From assembly GCA_034429475.1 (NCBI GenBank), contig DAOUGD010000243.1, forward strand, positions 1 to 42,824: a stretch of 42,824 nt of DNA, read 5' to 3'. The notes below the pieces were generated by a model. That model worked only from the letters and a program-made list of their open reading frames with translations. It did not search any database and was not told the origin of the DNA. Position numbers and translations under genes: made by a program. The stretch's first letter is position 1; each line of letters starts with the position of its first letter. Positions 8,247-15,630 of the stretch are shown here, in pieces. The DNA is from JAKQHY01 sp034429475 (lineage in GTDB: Bacteria; Chloroflexota; Anaerolineae; B4-G1; SLSP01).

Positions 8247-9350
8247 ATGACGGCGAAACGTCTCGAAAAATTGGTGTCTTTGGCGGTGGATCGGGGATTG
8301 GATGCGTTGGCTTTGATGCCTGGCCCCAATCTCTTCTACTTCACCGGGATGTCGTTCTTTGTGAGTGAGCGGCCCATTGTGGCGCTGCTGCCGGTGGATG
8401 CGCCGCCGGCCATCGTGCTGCCGGAATTGGAGGCGGCTAAGGCCGAGCAGGCCGGCTTTGATGCCTTCACCTACAGCGACGAGGAAGGCTACGCCCTGGC
8501 GTTTCACGAGGCGTGCGCCACGTTGGAACTGGCCGAGGCGCGCGTCGGTGTCGAGGCGCTGCGGATGCGCTTGTTGGAATCCCGCATTTTGCAGCGTTAC
8601 GCCCCGGATATAGACCTGTTTCCGGCGGACGAGGTCTTCGCCGAACTGCGGATGACCAAGTCCGCGGCGGAGTTGGAAGCGCTGCGGCGCGCGGTGGCGG
8701 TGGCCGAGGCCTCCTTCCGCCTGTGGTTGAAAGCGCTGCGCGTCGGGATGACGGAACGCGAGGCCGCCGGGCGGCTAACGGCCACGTTGCTCTCCTCTGG
8801 CGCGGACGGGCTGGCGTTTTCACCGATTGTCTGCGGTGGGCCGAACGGCGCGCTGCCCCACGCCGTGCCGGGCGACCGTCGCTTCCAGCCGGGCGACTGG
8901 GTGGTGGTGGACTGGGGGGCGATGGTGGACGGGTACAACTCCGACTTGACCCGCGCGGTGGTGTTCGGCGAGCCGGGCGGCGAGTTGCTGGCGGTTCACG
9001 AGACGGTGCGCCGCGCCAATGAGGCCGGCCGCGCCGCCGTGCGACCGGGCGTCGCGGCGCAGGTGGTGGACGCCGCCGCCCGCGCCGTTATCGCTGAGGC
9101 CGGGTATGGCGACTACTTTATACACCGCACCGGTCACGGCCTGGGGCTTGAGGAACATGAGCCGCCATCCATTGTGAACGGGAACAAGCTGCCGCTGGCG
9201 CTGGGGCTGGTGTTCACCGTGGAACCTGGGGTGTATCTGCCCGGCGTGGGCGGCGTGCGCATCGAGGATGACGTGGTGGTGACGGAAGCCGGCGTCGAGA
9301 CGCTGACCACGCTGCCGCGCGGCCCCTTTGTGATTTCTGGCGAGGGTTGA
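8247..9350 (+). CDS. M24 family Xaa-Pro peptidase
   Basis: A 367-residue aminopeptidase P/prolidase-type enzyme. An N-terminal creatinase-like domain (about 1-130) precedes the pita-bread catalytic domain. All five metal ligands are present: D222 (VDWGA), D233 (SDLTR), H297 (HRTGHGLG), E326 (TVEPGVY) and E340 (RIEDD). It would remove N-terminal residues before proline, or split Xaa-Pro dipeptides, in the cytoplasm; no signal peptide is seen. The ribosome binding site AGGAGG lies 7 bases before the ATG. It appears monocistronic, bounded by repeats on both sides. Confidence 0.93.
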   Translation: MTAKRLEKLVSLAVDRGLDALALMPGPNLFYFTGMSFFVSERPIVALLPVDAPPAIVLPELEAAKAEQAGFDAFTYSDEEGYALAFHEACATLELAEARVGVEALRMRLLESRILQRYAPDIDLFPADEVFAELRMTKSAAELEALRRAVAVAEASFRLWLKALRVGMTEREAAGRLTATLLSSGADGLAFSPIVCGGPNGALPHAVPGDRRFQPGDWVVVDWGAMVDGYNSDLTRAVVFGEPGGELLAVHETVRRANEAGRAAVRPGVAAQVVDAAARAVIAEAGYGDYFIHRTGHGLGLEEHEPPSIVNGNKLPLALGLVFTVEPGVYLPGVGGVRIEDDVVVTEAGVETLTTLPRGPFVISGEG

Positions 9351-9385
9351 TACCGTAGTTCCGTTACGACCAACGCCAGACGAGA

Positions 9386-9466
9386 TTTTACCGCGGAGAA
9401 CGCACCGCGCGCTGAGTTTTGTTTATCTTTTCTCTACGTTCTTGGCGTACTCTGCGGTGAAAAAAC
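9386..9466. repeat. CCGCGGAGAACGC-type inverted microrepeat
   Basis: TTTTACCGCGGAGAACGC (9386-9403) faces GCGTACTCTGCGGTGAAAAA (9446-9465), with a second pair of arms near AGTTTTG/CTACGTTCTTGG. It belongs architecturally to the hairpin microrepeats seen throughout the window. Confidence 0.55.
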
Positions 9467-9529
9467 GAACGATTAAGAAAGCGGTTTCAAGTTGCGGGTA
9501 ATATCGAAGAAGTTTACGGGAGGAGTTGA

Positions 9530-10000
9530 ATGGAAAAAATGGTTTATGTCACGCCCGAAGGCCTGAAGAAACTTCAGGATGAATTCGCTGAATTGGTCAA
9601 CATCCGCCGTCCCGCGTTGGCGGCGCGGCTGCACGACGCCATCAAACAGGGCGATCTCTCTGAAAATGCGGACTACATCACGGCCAAGGAGGAGCAAGGC
9701 TTTTTGGAGGGACGCATCCTTGAACTGGATGCTGCCTTGCGCAACGCCGTTGTCATTGAGGAAAATACCCCCAAAGATGGTCGGGTGCGGCTGGGGAGCC
9801 ACGTCACCGTGGTGGAAGAGGGCTATGATGACCCGGAGACCTATCACATTGTCGGTTCGACAGAGGCTAACCCCGCTGCCGGTAAGATTTCTCACGAGTC
9901 GCCGCTGGGACAGGCTCTGCTTAACCGGCGGGTCAATGATGTTGTGGCGGTTCAAGCCCCGGCCGGAAAAATTCACTTCCGCCTGGTCAAGGTTGAATAG
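9530..10000 (+). CDS. greA: Transcription elongation factor GreA
   Basis: A 156-residue protein of standard GreA length. The N-terminal coiled coil carries QGDLSENADY at about 50-59, whose acidic tip residues reach into the polymerase channel. The C-terminal FKBP-like domain carries GKISHESPLGQALL at about 118-131. GreA rescues backtracked RNA polymerase by stimulating transcript cleavage. A strong ribosome binding site (GGGAGGAGTTGA) supports the start. A bidirectional terminator lies just downstream. Confidence 0.97.
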   Translation: MEKMVYVTPEGLKKLQDEFAELVNIRRPALAARLHDAIKQGDLSENADYITAKEEQGFLEGRILELDAALRNAVVIEENTPKDGRVRLGSHVTVVEEGYDDPETYHIVGSTEANPAAGKISHESPLGQALLNRRVNDVVAVQAPAGKIHFRLVKVE

Positions 10001-10018
10001 GCCGGACATTCATCCAAG

Positions 10019-10058
10019 CAACAGGGCGGGGAAGTTGTCCCCGCCCTGTTGTTTTCTT
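10019..10058. terminator. Bidirectional intrinsic terminator (greA / nrdR)
   Basis: A perfect 13-bp stem CAACAGGGCGGGG/CCCCGCCCTGTTG (10019-10031 and 10039-10051) has a 7-base loop and a T-rich tail. It lies between convergent greA and nrdR. Confidence 0.93.
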
Positions 10059-10064
10059 CTCTGA

Positions 10065-10520
10065 CTAGCGCCGCAGCGCGCGCAGCCGGTCAATTTCGGC
10101 GCGGACGGCTTCGAGGTCTTTCAATCCCATATAGACGATGGCGTAGCGGATGTAGGCCACCTCGTCAATTTCGCGCAGGCTTTCCACCACGATGTCGCCG
10201 ATGATGTGGCTGGATACTTCGGCGCGCCCGGTCTGGCGGATGGCGTACTCGACCCGGTGGACGATGCTTTCCAAGTCCTCCGCAGAGACGGGGCGGCGCG
10301 CGCACGCGATGCGCAGGCCGGCCATCAACTTCTCCGGGATAAATTCTTCGCGGCGTCCGTCTTTTTTGATGACCAGCGGGGTGGTGAGGATGGCGCGTTC
10401 CTGGGTGCTGAACCGCTGCCCGCACGTCTCACACTCGCGCCGCCGCCGGATGTTTCCCTGGGCGTCGTGGCGCGTATCAATCACTTTAGTCTGGTCGGAT
10501 GAGCAGAATGGACACCGCAT
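10065..10520 (-). CDS. nrdR: Transcriptional repressor NrdR
   Basis: A 151-residue protein. The N-terminal zinc ribbon has C3/C6 (MRCPFC) and C30/C33 (CETCG), followed by an ATP-cone domain (about 46-136) with a KKDGRREEF start. NrdR senses ATP and dATP and represses ribonucleotide reductase genes. The frame extends 39 codons upstream, but the ATG at 10520 has an AGGAGGG ribosome binding site and gives the exact family N-terminus. A promoter with an extended -10 lies about 90 bases upstream. No reductase gene is in the window, so the targets must be elsewhere. Confidence 0.96.
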   Translation of the reverse strand: MRCPFCSSDQTKVIDTRHDAQGNIRRRRECETCGQRFSTQERAILTTPLVIKKDGRREEFIPEKLMAGLRIACARRPVSAEDLESIVHRVEYAIRQTGRAEVSSHIIGDIVVESLREIDEVAYIRYAIVYMGLKDLEAVRAEIDRLRALRR

Positions 10521-10540
10521 AAATTCCCTCCTAGTTAGCG

Positions 10541-10586
10541 CAACGGATTGAACGGATACAACGGAAAACTTATCTGTTAGAATCCA
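10541..10586. repeat. AACGGATTn-type repeat, degenerate
   Basis: CAACGGATTGAACGGATACA and one more word (10541-10565) face a poor complement TATCTGTTAGAATCCA (10571-10586). It lies inside the nrdR 5' untranslated region. Confidence 0.65.
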
Positions 10587-10608
10587 CCCCGTTTGTAAAG
10601 CCAATGTC

Positions 10609-10637
10609 ATTATAGCACAGCGATAAGAGGGCGACAA
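10609..10637 (-). promoter_or_regulatory. Promoter of nrdR
   Basis: On the minus strand TTGTCG (10637-10632), a 17-base spacer and TGC-TATAAT (10614-10609, extended -10) lie ahead of nrdR. The repeat at 10541-10586 would be within the leader. Confidence 0.65.
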
Positions 10638-10687
10638 GGAAACATAAAGGCTATGATCTCACTCAATGGGGTAGTTTGCGGGTGGCC

Positions 10688-10715
10688 TTGACAGAAAACG
10701 AGCCGGTAGTAAAAT
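10688..10715 (+). promoter_or_regulatory. Strong-looking promoter ahead of the RHS toxin cassette
   Basis: TTGACA (10688-10693), a 16-base spacer and TAAAAT (10710-10715). It points into the orphan RHS fragment. The 10521-10763 stretch otherwise holds only the nrdR leader, its repeat and this promoter. Confidence 0.55.
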
Positions 10716-10763
10716 TTGCATCCGATACGAAGGGGGGTAATTTTTGTGGTATGATGTTTCTAA

Positions 10764-11597
10764 CCAAATCTTGCTCTTTCGGCCAGACAACGTTACTATC
10801 TCTGGGGCGGCACGCGCTACACCGCCGGGACGACGCCCACCAGCTTCCAATTCACCGGTCAACGCAACGACGCGACGGGTCTGTACTTTTATAACGCAAG
10901 ATATTATGACCCCGCCCTGGGACGGTTCCTCGCCGCCGATTCGATTGTGCCTGACCCCGCCAATCCGCAGAGTCTCAATCGGTATAGCTACACCATCAAC
11001 AACCCGCTCAAGTATACGGATCCCACAGGGCATGAATATGATCCGTGGCTACCTGGCGGTGGCGGTGGCAGCGGATACTTTGGCGGGAACGTATCTCCTG
11101 ATTGGCAATTCAATTCGTATGTCAATAGTGAATATAAAGGGGGATGGGCTGAATTCTATGCACGGTGGAGTGAATCAATTAGATATCCTACACCTCTTAG
11201 TAGTCTTGGAACGAATGTAACCAAAGTAGAAGGTGAAACGACTTCATCTGGAACGGTAGCGTCTCAAGAGTCACAAAGCTCAACAAACAGCAACGCAATA
11301 CCACATTCGACTGTATCCGGACCCACTCCAGAAAGTGTGGTAGAGAACCTGAGCAAAAACTGTATTGAACACACAGAAAGGCATTTGGCCGAATTTCAAC
11401 AATATGATCCTACAATGACTGGGGGGCAGCTGCGACAGTTAGGCGCTCAGCTAGTAACGCCGGAGAATATGATTAGTCGGCCTAATGCTGCTCAGAAAGT
11501 TTACCAAGGTCCAATTACTATTGGTGAACAAGATTTAACAGTGCGAGTTGCTTTAAATAGTGTAGATAAACTGCTCAGTATACATATTCGTCACTGA
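10764..11597 (+). pseudogene. Orphan RHS C-terminal tip: end of the RHS core plus a variable toxin domain
   Basis: The frame opens after a TAA at 10761 and begins inside RHS core sequence: GGTRYTAGTTP, then TGLYFYNARYYDPALGRFLA, then NRYSYTINNPLKYTDPTG, the classic end of the RHS core that is cut from the toxin tip. After it comes about 175 residues of unrelated sequence: a Gly-rich linker, a Ser/Thr-rich part, then a compact domain with HLAEFQQYDP, VTPENMISRP and TIGEQDLTVRVALN. The codons become AT-rich right after the core. There is no SD-backed start; the GTG at 10947 is the first possible one, so this is probably a displaced cassette that works after recombination into a full RHS gene. 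The toxin activity is not recognised. Confidence 0.8.
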
Positions 11598-11615
11598 TTA
11601 TTGATAAGGAGTGAT

Positions 11616-12032
11616 ATGAAAATTGAATGGAAACTTAGGAATGGCACACTGGATGGGCGACCAGACCCTGACGACTTACTGGGTGAGATTCGTATTAGCC
11701 ATAAAACAACCCTTATTCAAGATGAGCCAATTTACCTAGAAAATTGGCTTAATAGCTTAATAGATGGTTATGAAGCAATGTTGTCTGGCAAAACAAGGAT
11801 GTTAAGTAGTGACTTAATCAGCGAGCCAGATCCTTTGCTCTTTGAGTTTTCTGATAAGGGAGTTGTGATTGCTTATAAGGAGAGCCGGCTGGCAGTTTGC
11901 AATACCCAAGAATTCTACAAAGCTATATATGCGGCTGCCGAGAGGTTGGTTGCTCTTATTCTGAGGGAGTCTCCAGAAAAAAACCGCATCGCTTTGCAGA
12001 AAATAGAAGAATTTTTGAGTGGAGAAGAATAA
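11616..12032 (+). CDS. Probable immunity protein for the RHS toxin tip
   Basis: A 138-residue soluble, acidic protein starting 18 bases after the toxin stop. The ATG at 11616 has AAGGAG just upstream; an in-frame TTG at 11601 is less likely. It is AT-rich like the toxin domain and unlike its neighbours, so the two probably moved together. Visible features are LENWLNSLIDGYEAML (about 45-60) and a C-terminal helix rich in Lys and Glu. Small proteins directly after an RHS tip are usually the cognate immunity factor. I do not recognise the family, so the role rests on position and composition. Confidence 0.7.
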   Translation: MKIEWKLRNGTLDGRPDPDDLLGEIRISHKTTLIQDEPIYLENWLNSLIDGYEAMLSGKTRMLSSDLISEPDPLLFEFSDKGVVIAYKESRLAVCNTQEFYKAIYAAAERLVALILRESPEKNRIALQKIEEFLSGEE

Positions 12033-12100
12033 CCTCGGAAAATGGGAGACATGTCCTTTTATGGAATGTGTCTTCTCTCTTCCCTTTGGGGTAACCGTAG

Positions 12101-12475
12101 TATAGCCTGTATGTCTGGGGTCAGTCTCCCTACGACGCCGAGAACCGCCTGACGACCTTCAGCGGCGCCACCACCGCCAGCTTCACGTATGACGGCGACG
12201 GCAATCGTGTCAAGTCCGTGATGGGCAACGTGACCACCTACTACATCGGCAACTATTTCGAGTACGTCAACAGCAGTACGACGAAGAAATACTACTACGC
12301 GGGTGGGCAGCGCGTGGCGATGCGCGATAACAGCACGCTATACTACCTCCTCGGCGATCACCTGGGCAGCACGTCCGTCACGGCGAACAGCAATGGGACG
12401 CTGTATAGTTCGCAACGCTACGATCCCTGGGGCGGCACACGCTACACCGCCGGGACCACACCGGGTATGGGATGA
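12101..12475 (+). pseudogene. RHS core fragment, truncated at both ends
   Basis: An open frame of 124 codons following a TAG, with RHS/YD-repeat sequence: YDAENRLTTFSG, FTYDGDGNRVKSV, YYAGGQRVAMRD, YYLLGDHLGSTSVT and QRYDPWGGTRYTAGTTP, then an abrupt end at GMG and stop. It is the portion of the core that normally precedes the sequence found at 10764-10946. The two fragments share about 40 bases around GGTRYTAGTTP but are in swapped order. No start with an SD is seen, and GC content returns to the genome level. It is best read as a displaced recombination partner or remnant of an RHS gene. Confidence 0.8.
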
Positions 12476-12493
12476 TTTCGAGGATACAATAAA

Positions 12494-12724
12494 ATGAGCA
12501 CGCCTGTTGGGGAAGAGACCTTCGTTGAGCAAAAAGTGACATATACTCTCGAATATGGTGGTCAATTCATCATCATCGAGAATGTGCCGGCGCGCGTCTG
12601 CCGGGAGACCGGCGAACAATACTTCTCTCCAGAGACGGTGGCGCAATTGCAACACACCGCGTGGGGGCAAAAGCGCCCGGCGCGGGTGCTGGAAACGCCC
12701 GTTTTTGAATTTGCCGGCGCGTAG
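12494..12724 (+). CDS. YgiT-like antitoxin-type protein with degenerate zinc site
   Basis: A 76-residue protein resembling the N-terminal YgiT/MqsA-type domain: TYTLEYGGQFIIIENVPARVC, split by usual family spacing, then RETGEQYFSPETVAQL. Family members normally carry two CxxC pairs binding zinc; here the first pair is absent and the second is C-R-E-T. GAGGA lies 9 bases before the ATG. The last codons of another frame (WDDFEDTIK, stop at 12497) overlap the ATG as ATGA, which looks like the remnant of an upstream partner gene cut off by the RHS fragment. Antitoxin function is inferred only from family. Confidence 0.65.
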   Translation: MSTPVGEETFVEQKVTYTLEYGGQFIIIENVPARVCRETGEQYFSPETVAQLQHTAWGQKRPARVLETPVFEFAGA

Positions 12725-12772
12725 AAACACTGTTTCGGTTCGTAGCACATCATGCGGCATTTCAAAGTCTAT

Positions 12773-12801
12773 TTTACAAAAAGGCGCTTTGGATTTATAA
12801 T
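12773..12801 (+). promoter_or_regulatory. Promoter of the glutaredoxin gene
   Basis: TTTACA (12773-12778), a 17-base spacer and a perfect TATAAT (12796-12801), 31 bases before the start codon. Confidence 0.75.
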
Positions 12802-12832
12802 ATAATCATCTTGTTAATGTGGGAGGCATACG

Positions 12833-13090
12833 ATGACAGAAGAGAAGCAGCGCCGTCCAAGAGTGGTGGTCTTTTCCACGCCGACGTGTCCGCATTGCCG
12901 GCACGCCAAGCAATATTTGAAGTCCCGTGGAGTGTCTTTCACGGACGTGGACGTCTCCCGCGACGAGCGGGCTGCCCGCGATATGATGCGCATCAGCGGG
13001 CAGCAGGGAGTGCCGGTCATTCAAATTAACGGGCGTCCTGTGATTGGCTTCGACCGCGCGCAGATTGATCGGTTACTCGGCATGGCGTAG
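12833..13090 (+). CDS. Glutaredoxin family protein
   Basis: An 85-residue thioredoxin-fold protein with the redox motif C19-P-H-C22 after the first strand and the cis-proline loop GVPVIQING at about 61-69. The family reduces disulfides or acts as a NrdH-like electron donor; CPHC is less usual than CPYC. A GGGAGG ribosome binding site, a near-consensus promoter and a downstream terminator make it a clear single-gene unit. A link to ribonucleotide reduction is possible given nrdR nearby, but this is only suggestive. Confidence 0.9.
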   Translation: MTEEKQRRPRVVVFSTPTCPHCRHAKQYLKSRGVSFTDVDVSRDERAARDMMRISGQQGVPVIQINGRPVIGFDRAQIDRLLGMA

Positions 13091-13114
13091 GGCAAAATTG
13101 TGGCTGCGAAATGA

Positions 13115-13142
13115 AGGGGTGATGGAAATCACCCCTTTTTTC
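13115..13142 (+). terminator. Intrinsic terminator of the glutaredoxin gene
   Basis: Stem AGGGGTGAT/ATCACCCCT with a GGAA loop and a run of T's. Confidence 0.92.
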
Positions 13143-13153
13143 TTGCATTGAAC

Positions 13154-13181
13154 TTGTAAGGTGCATGGTTCTGACTATAAT
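13154..13181 (+). promoter_or_regulatory. Promoter of the receiver-domain gene
   Basis: TTGTAA (13154-13159), a 16-base spacer and TATAAT (13176-13181). The predicted transcript start near 13188 favours the GTG at 13220 over the in-frame GTG at 13196. Confidence 0.6.
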
Positions 13182-13219
13182 GAAAACAGGCGTCGGTGAG
13201 TTTTACAGTGAGGTGGCCT

Positions 13220-13633
13220 GTGGAGTCAACGATAGATTTATCCGGTTGTGTAGCCGTCGTGGTGGAAGATGATCCCCTCAATGCCCTGTTGATCCGGAGA
13301 ATGTTGTTGGGTGTGGGGGTGGGGGAGGTGACGGTGTGCAAGTCGGGCGCTGAGGCTCGCCAGGCCATTGTGCATTTGCCGCGCGTTGACCTGGTTTTGC
13401 TGGACCTCCTGCTGCCGGATGAAGATGGTTTTGACATTTTGCGTTCTTTGCGCTACCTCCCCAGTGTGGATAAAGCGCGTATCGTGGCCGTCACCGCGAA
13501 TGTGATTCCAGCCTATATGGCGCGGGTCGCCGAGACCGGCTTTGACGGCTTCCTGGGCAAGCCGCTGAAGTTTGACGAATTTCGCTCCCAGATCGTGCGT
13601 ATTCTGAACGGCGAAAGAGTCTGGGAACCCTAA
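13220..13633 (+). CDS. Single-domain response regulator (CheY-like)
   Basis: A 137-residue stand-alone receiver domain. Acidic pair in VVVEDD (about 16-17), phosphoacceptor D62 (DLVLLDLLLPDEDG), T92 (AVTAN) and K114 (GKPLK) are all present, so it should be phosphorylatable. With no output domain it probably acts by binding a partner. The GTG at 13220 was chosen because GAGG lies 6 bases upstream. No histidine kinase is adjacent; the only kinase in the window is at 26683. Confidence 0.9.
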   Translation: MESTIDLSGCVAVVVEDDPLNALLIRRMLLGVGVGEVTVCKSGAEARQAIVHLPRVDLVLLDLLLPDEDGFDILRSLRYLPSVDKARIVAVTANVIPAYMARVAETGFDGFLGKPLKFDEFRSQIVRILNGERVWEP

Positions 13634-13713
13634 TGAGCAGCTTGAAGTCGGGTCCTAAAGAGACCCTGGCGCGTTACCGAACCTGCGGCGCCGCCCCGAT
13701 AATGAAAACGTTC

Positions 13714-13777
13714 AACATGGATAGACAGGATAGACAGGATTTTAAACTATATCCTGTCCATCCTGTCTATCCATGTT
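13714..13777. repeat. GATAGACAG-type hairpin repeat
   Basis: Arms of 27 bases (13714-13740 and 13751-13777) pair with a single mismatch around a 10-base AT-rich loop. The words are GGATAGACA repeats. It lies just upstream of the lipase ribosome binding site. Confidence 0.85.
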
Positions 13778-13792
13778 ATTTTAGGAGGAGCA

Positions 13793-14626
13793 ATGAATCA
13801 TACCGAAGGCACTTTCAAGGGCGTGCGTAATCTGACCATTTATTATCAGGCGTGGCTGCCCGAAGGCGACGTCAAAGCGATGTTGTTCGTCACCCATGGG
13901 CTGGGCGAACACAGCGGGCGCTACATGAACGTGGTCAACCACTTCGTCCCGCTTGGCTACGCCGTCTACGGGCTTGACCACGTCGGCCACGGCAAGTCCG
14001 AGGGCGGGCGCGAACTGGTGGAGCGCTTTGAGGATTACACCGACACGCTCACCCTTTACTACAAGATGGTCAAAGGCTGGCAGCCCGGCAAACCCATCTT
14101 CCTGCTCGGCCACAGTATGGGCGGGTTGATCGCTTCCTATTACCTGCTCGACCACCAGGCCGATTTCAAAGGCGCCGTTATTTCCGCACCGGCCATCAAA
14201 ATCGGCGACAGCATTTCCAAGACGACGATCACGATGGGTCGTATCCTCTCGAAAGTCGCGCCCCGGATGGGGCTGCTGGCGCTGGACGCTAACGGCATCT
14301 CGCGCGATCCGGAGGTTGTGCGCGTCTACGTCAACGATCCGCTGGTCTTCCACGGCAAGACTCCCGCGCGGCTGGCGGCGGAAATGCTCCGGGCGATGCA
14401 GCGCGTCACCGCCGAAGTCGGCGCGATCACCCTGCCCTTTATCACCCTCCAGGGCGGCCAGGACAAACTGGTTGACCCCGGCGGCGCGCAAATGCTCTAC
14501 GACCGGGCCGGTTCCACCGACAAGACCCTCAAAATCTACGAGGGGCTGTACCACGAGGTCTTCAACGAGCCGGAACGCGCCCAGGTGCTCAAGGACGTGG
14601 AAACCTGGCTTGAAGCGCACATCTGA
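13793..14626 (+). CDS. Alpha/beta hydrolase, monoacylglycerol lipase-like
   Basis: A 277-residue protein. The nucleophile motif GHSMGG holds S108; the acid is D224 (GGQDKLVDP) and the base is H254 (LYHEVFNEPE), the arrangement of the monoacylglycerol lipase/lysophospholipase group. THGLGEHSGRY near 34-44 forms the oxyanion region. It would release fatty acids from monoacylglycerols or lysolipids. No signal peptide is present. The ribosome binding site TAGGAGGAGCA precedes the ATG closely. It is flanked by hairpin repeats and a strong terminator, so it is likely a single-gene unit. Confidence 0.93.
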   Translation: MNHTEGTFKGVRNLTIYYQAWLPEGDVKAMLFVTHGLGEHSGRYMNVVNHFVPLGYAVYGLDHVGHGKSEGGRELVERFEDYTDTLTLYYKMVKGWQPGKPIFLLGHSMGGLIASYYLLDHQADFKGAVISAPAIKIGDSISKTTITMGRILSKVAPRMGLLALDANGISRDPEVVRVYVNDPLVFHGKTPARLAAEMLRAMQRVTAEVGAITLPFITLQGGQDKLVDPGGAQMLYDRAGSTDKTLKIYEGLYHEVFNEPERAQVLKDVETWLEAHI

Positions 14627-14644
14627 CGCAGCGAAAAGAAATCA

Positions 14645-14714
14645 GGACGCAGATTTTCGCAGAGTCACGCAGATAATTTAAAAAATCAGCGTTCATCAGC
14701 GTTTATCTGCGTCC
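14645..14714. repeat. ACGCAGATn-type inverted microrepeat
   Basis: GGACGCAGATTTTCGCAGAG and further words (14645-14676) face ATCAGCGTTCATCAGCGTTT and TCTGCGTCC (14685-14714). Confidence 0.7.
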
Positions 14715-14753
14715 GATATTTCTTTAAATTCAAGAACAATCTTAGGGATAAAA

Positions 14754-14792
14754 AGACAGCGCGAGGGTTCGTCACCCTCGCGCTGTCTTTTT
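14754..14792. terminator. Intrinsic terminator between lipase and Wzz-like genes
   Basis: A perfect 15-bp stem (14754-14768 and 14774-14788) has a TCGTC loop and T's on the plus strand, with A's at the 5' side so it may act both ways. Confidence 0.92.
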
Positions 14793-14804
14793 CTGATAAC
14801 GTTA

Positions 14805-15491
14805 TTAACGGCGGCGTGGCTTGGGAACCTCCACCAGTACCGCCAGCCCCAGTCGCTCGATTTCCTGCCGCTCGCGCACCATTGGATCGAGGTAGTGTGC
14901 CAGGAAGATCAGCCCCAATCCGACGCCCCCCGCCAGGATGAGACGCAGCCCCGGCCCTGTCAACTGTGCGCGGAGCGTTGGTTTTAGCTCAAGGGCTACC
15001 GGTTTGTCTGCCTGCCGCGCGATGACGCCTAGCCCGCCCATCTGCGGGAAATAGGCCGGCCCATTTTGTGTGATCTCCGCGCTGATTTCCTCGGCGACAG
15101 AAACGATTTGCGCGCCGTCGCCCCACGTCAGGTAGATGACCGTCACCGACTCGGCATAATCCGTGACAAGCGCGCCTTGGATGGCCGGAGCCGGGATGTC
15201 AAGCCCCCGACCGGCAAGCCGCCTGGCGACCGCTTCGGCAAACGCTCCCGTATCCGCGACGTTCGCCAGCGCGCGCGCGATGTATTCCGACGACAGCCAG
15301 GCGTGATAGCGGTCGTAATCGGCGGATAGCGTGGGCGCCGGCGTCCCCCCGGCCGTGAAGCGCATCACCACCTGGTACACCGTCGGCGGGCGCTGGTATG
15401 TCAGCCCCACGTAGCCCGCTACCACGACGACCGGAATCGCCGCCAGCCACCACCAGCGCAGCAGAATCTTCCACAATTGGCGTAACTCCAT
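14805..15491 (-). CDS. Wzz-like polysaccharide chain-length/co-polymerase protein
   Basis: A 228-residue protein with an N-terminal membrane helix (about 11-30) after the MELRQLWKILLRWWW start, a middle extracytoplasmic region (about 31-185) with helical character, and a second membrane helix (about 183-203) followed by a short cytoplasmic tail (DPMVRERQEIERLGL). This two-helix layout is that of Wzz/PCP proteins, which set the chain length of surface polysaccharides. No BY-kinase domain is fused. It lies downstream of the reverse transcriptase on the same strand, separated by a 135-base repeat-filled gap. A link to the glycan genes at 29286-33429 is plausible but not shown. Confidence 0.8.
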   Translation of the reverse strand: MELRQLWKILLRWWWLAAIPVVVVAGYVGLTYQRPPTVYQVVMRFTAGGTPAPTLSADYDRYHAWLSSEYIARALANVADTGAFAEAVARRLAGRGLDIPAPAIQGALVTDYAESVTVIYLTWGDGAQIVSVAEEISAEITQNGPAYFPQMGGLGVIARQADKPVALELKPTLRAQLTGPGLRLILAGGVGLGLIFLAHYLDPMVRERQEIERLGLAVLVEVPKPRRR

Positions 15492-15511
15492 CGTTCAACC
15501 TCCGAAAAGCG

Positions 15512-15630
15512 AATCAGGGGATCAGCGGATCAGCGAGTCAGCGGATCAGCGAGTCAGCGAATGAGCGAGTCAGCGAATCTTGCCTCTTGCCTCCTCACTC
15601 CTCACTCCTAACTCGCCACTCGCAACTCAC
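15512..15630. repeat. Direct microrepeats, AGCGRRTC words and ACTCCTC words
   Basis: 15512-15579 holds about seven 9-base words of the type CAGCGGATC/CAGCGAGTC in direct order. 15589-15630 holds about four 9-10 base words of the type TCCTCACTC. Unlike the others these show no complementary second arm. Confidence 0.7.

Noticed and set aside
15512..15579. CRISPR-like direct repeats
   Set aside because: Units are only 9 bases and contiguous, with no unique spacers, and no cas genes are nearby.
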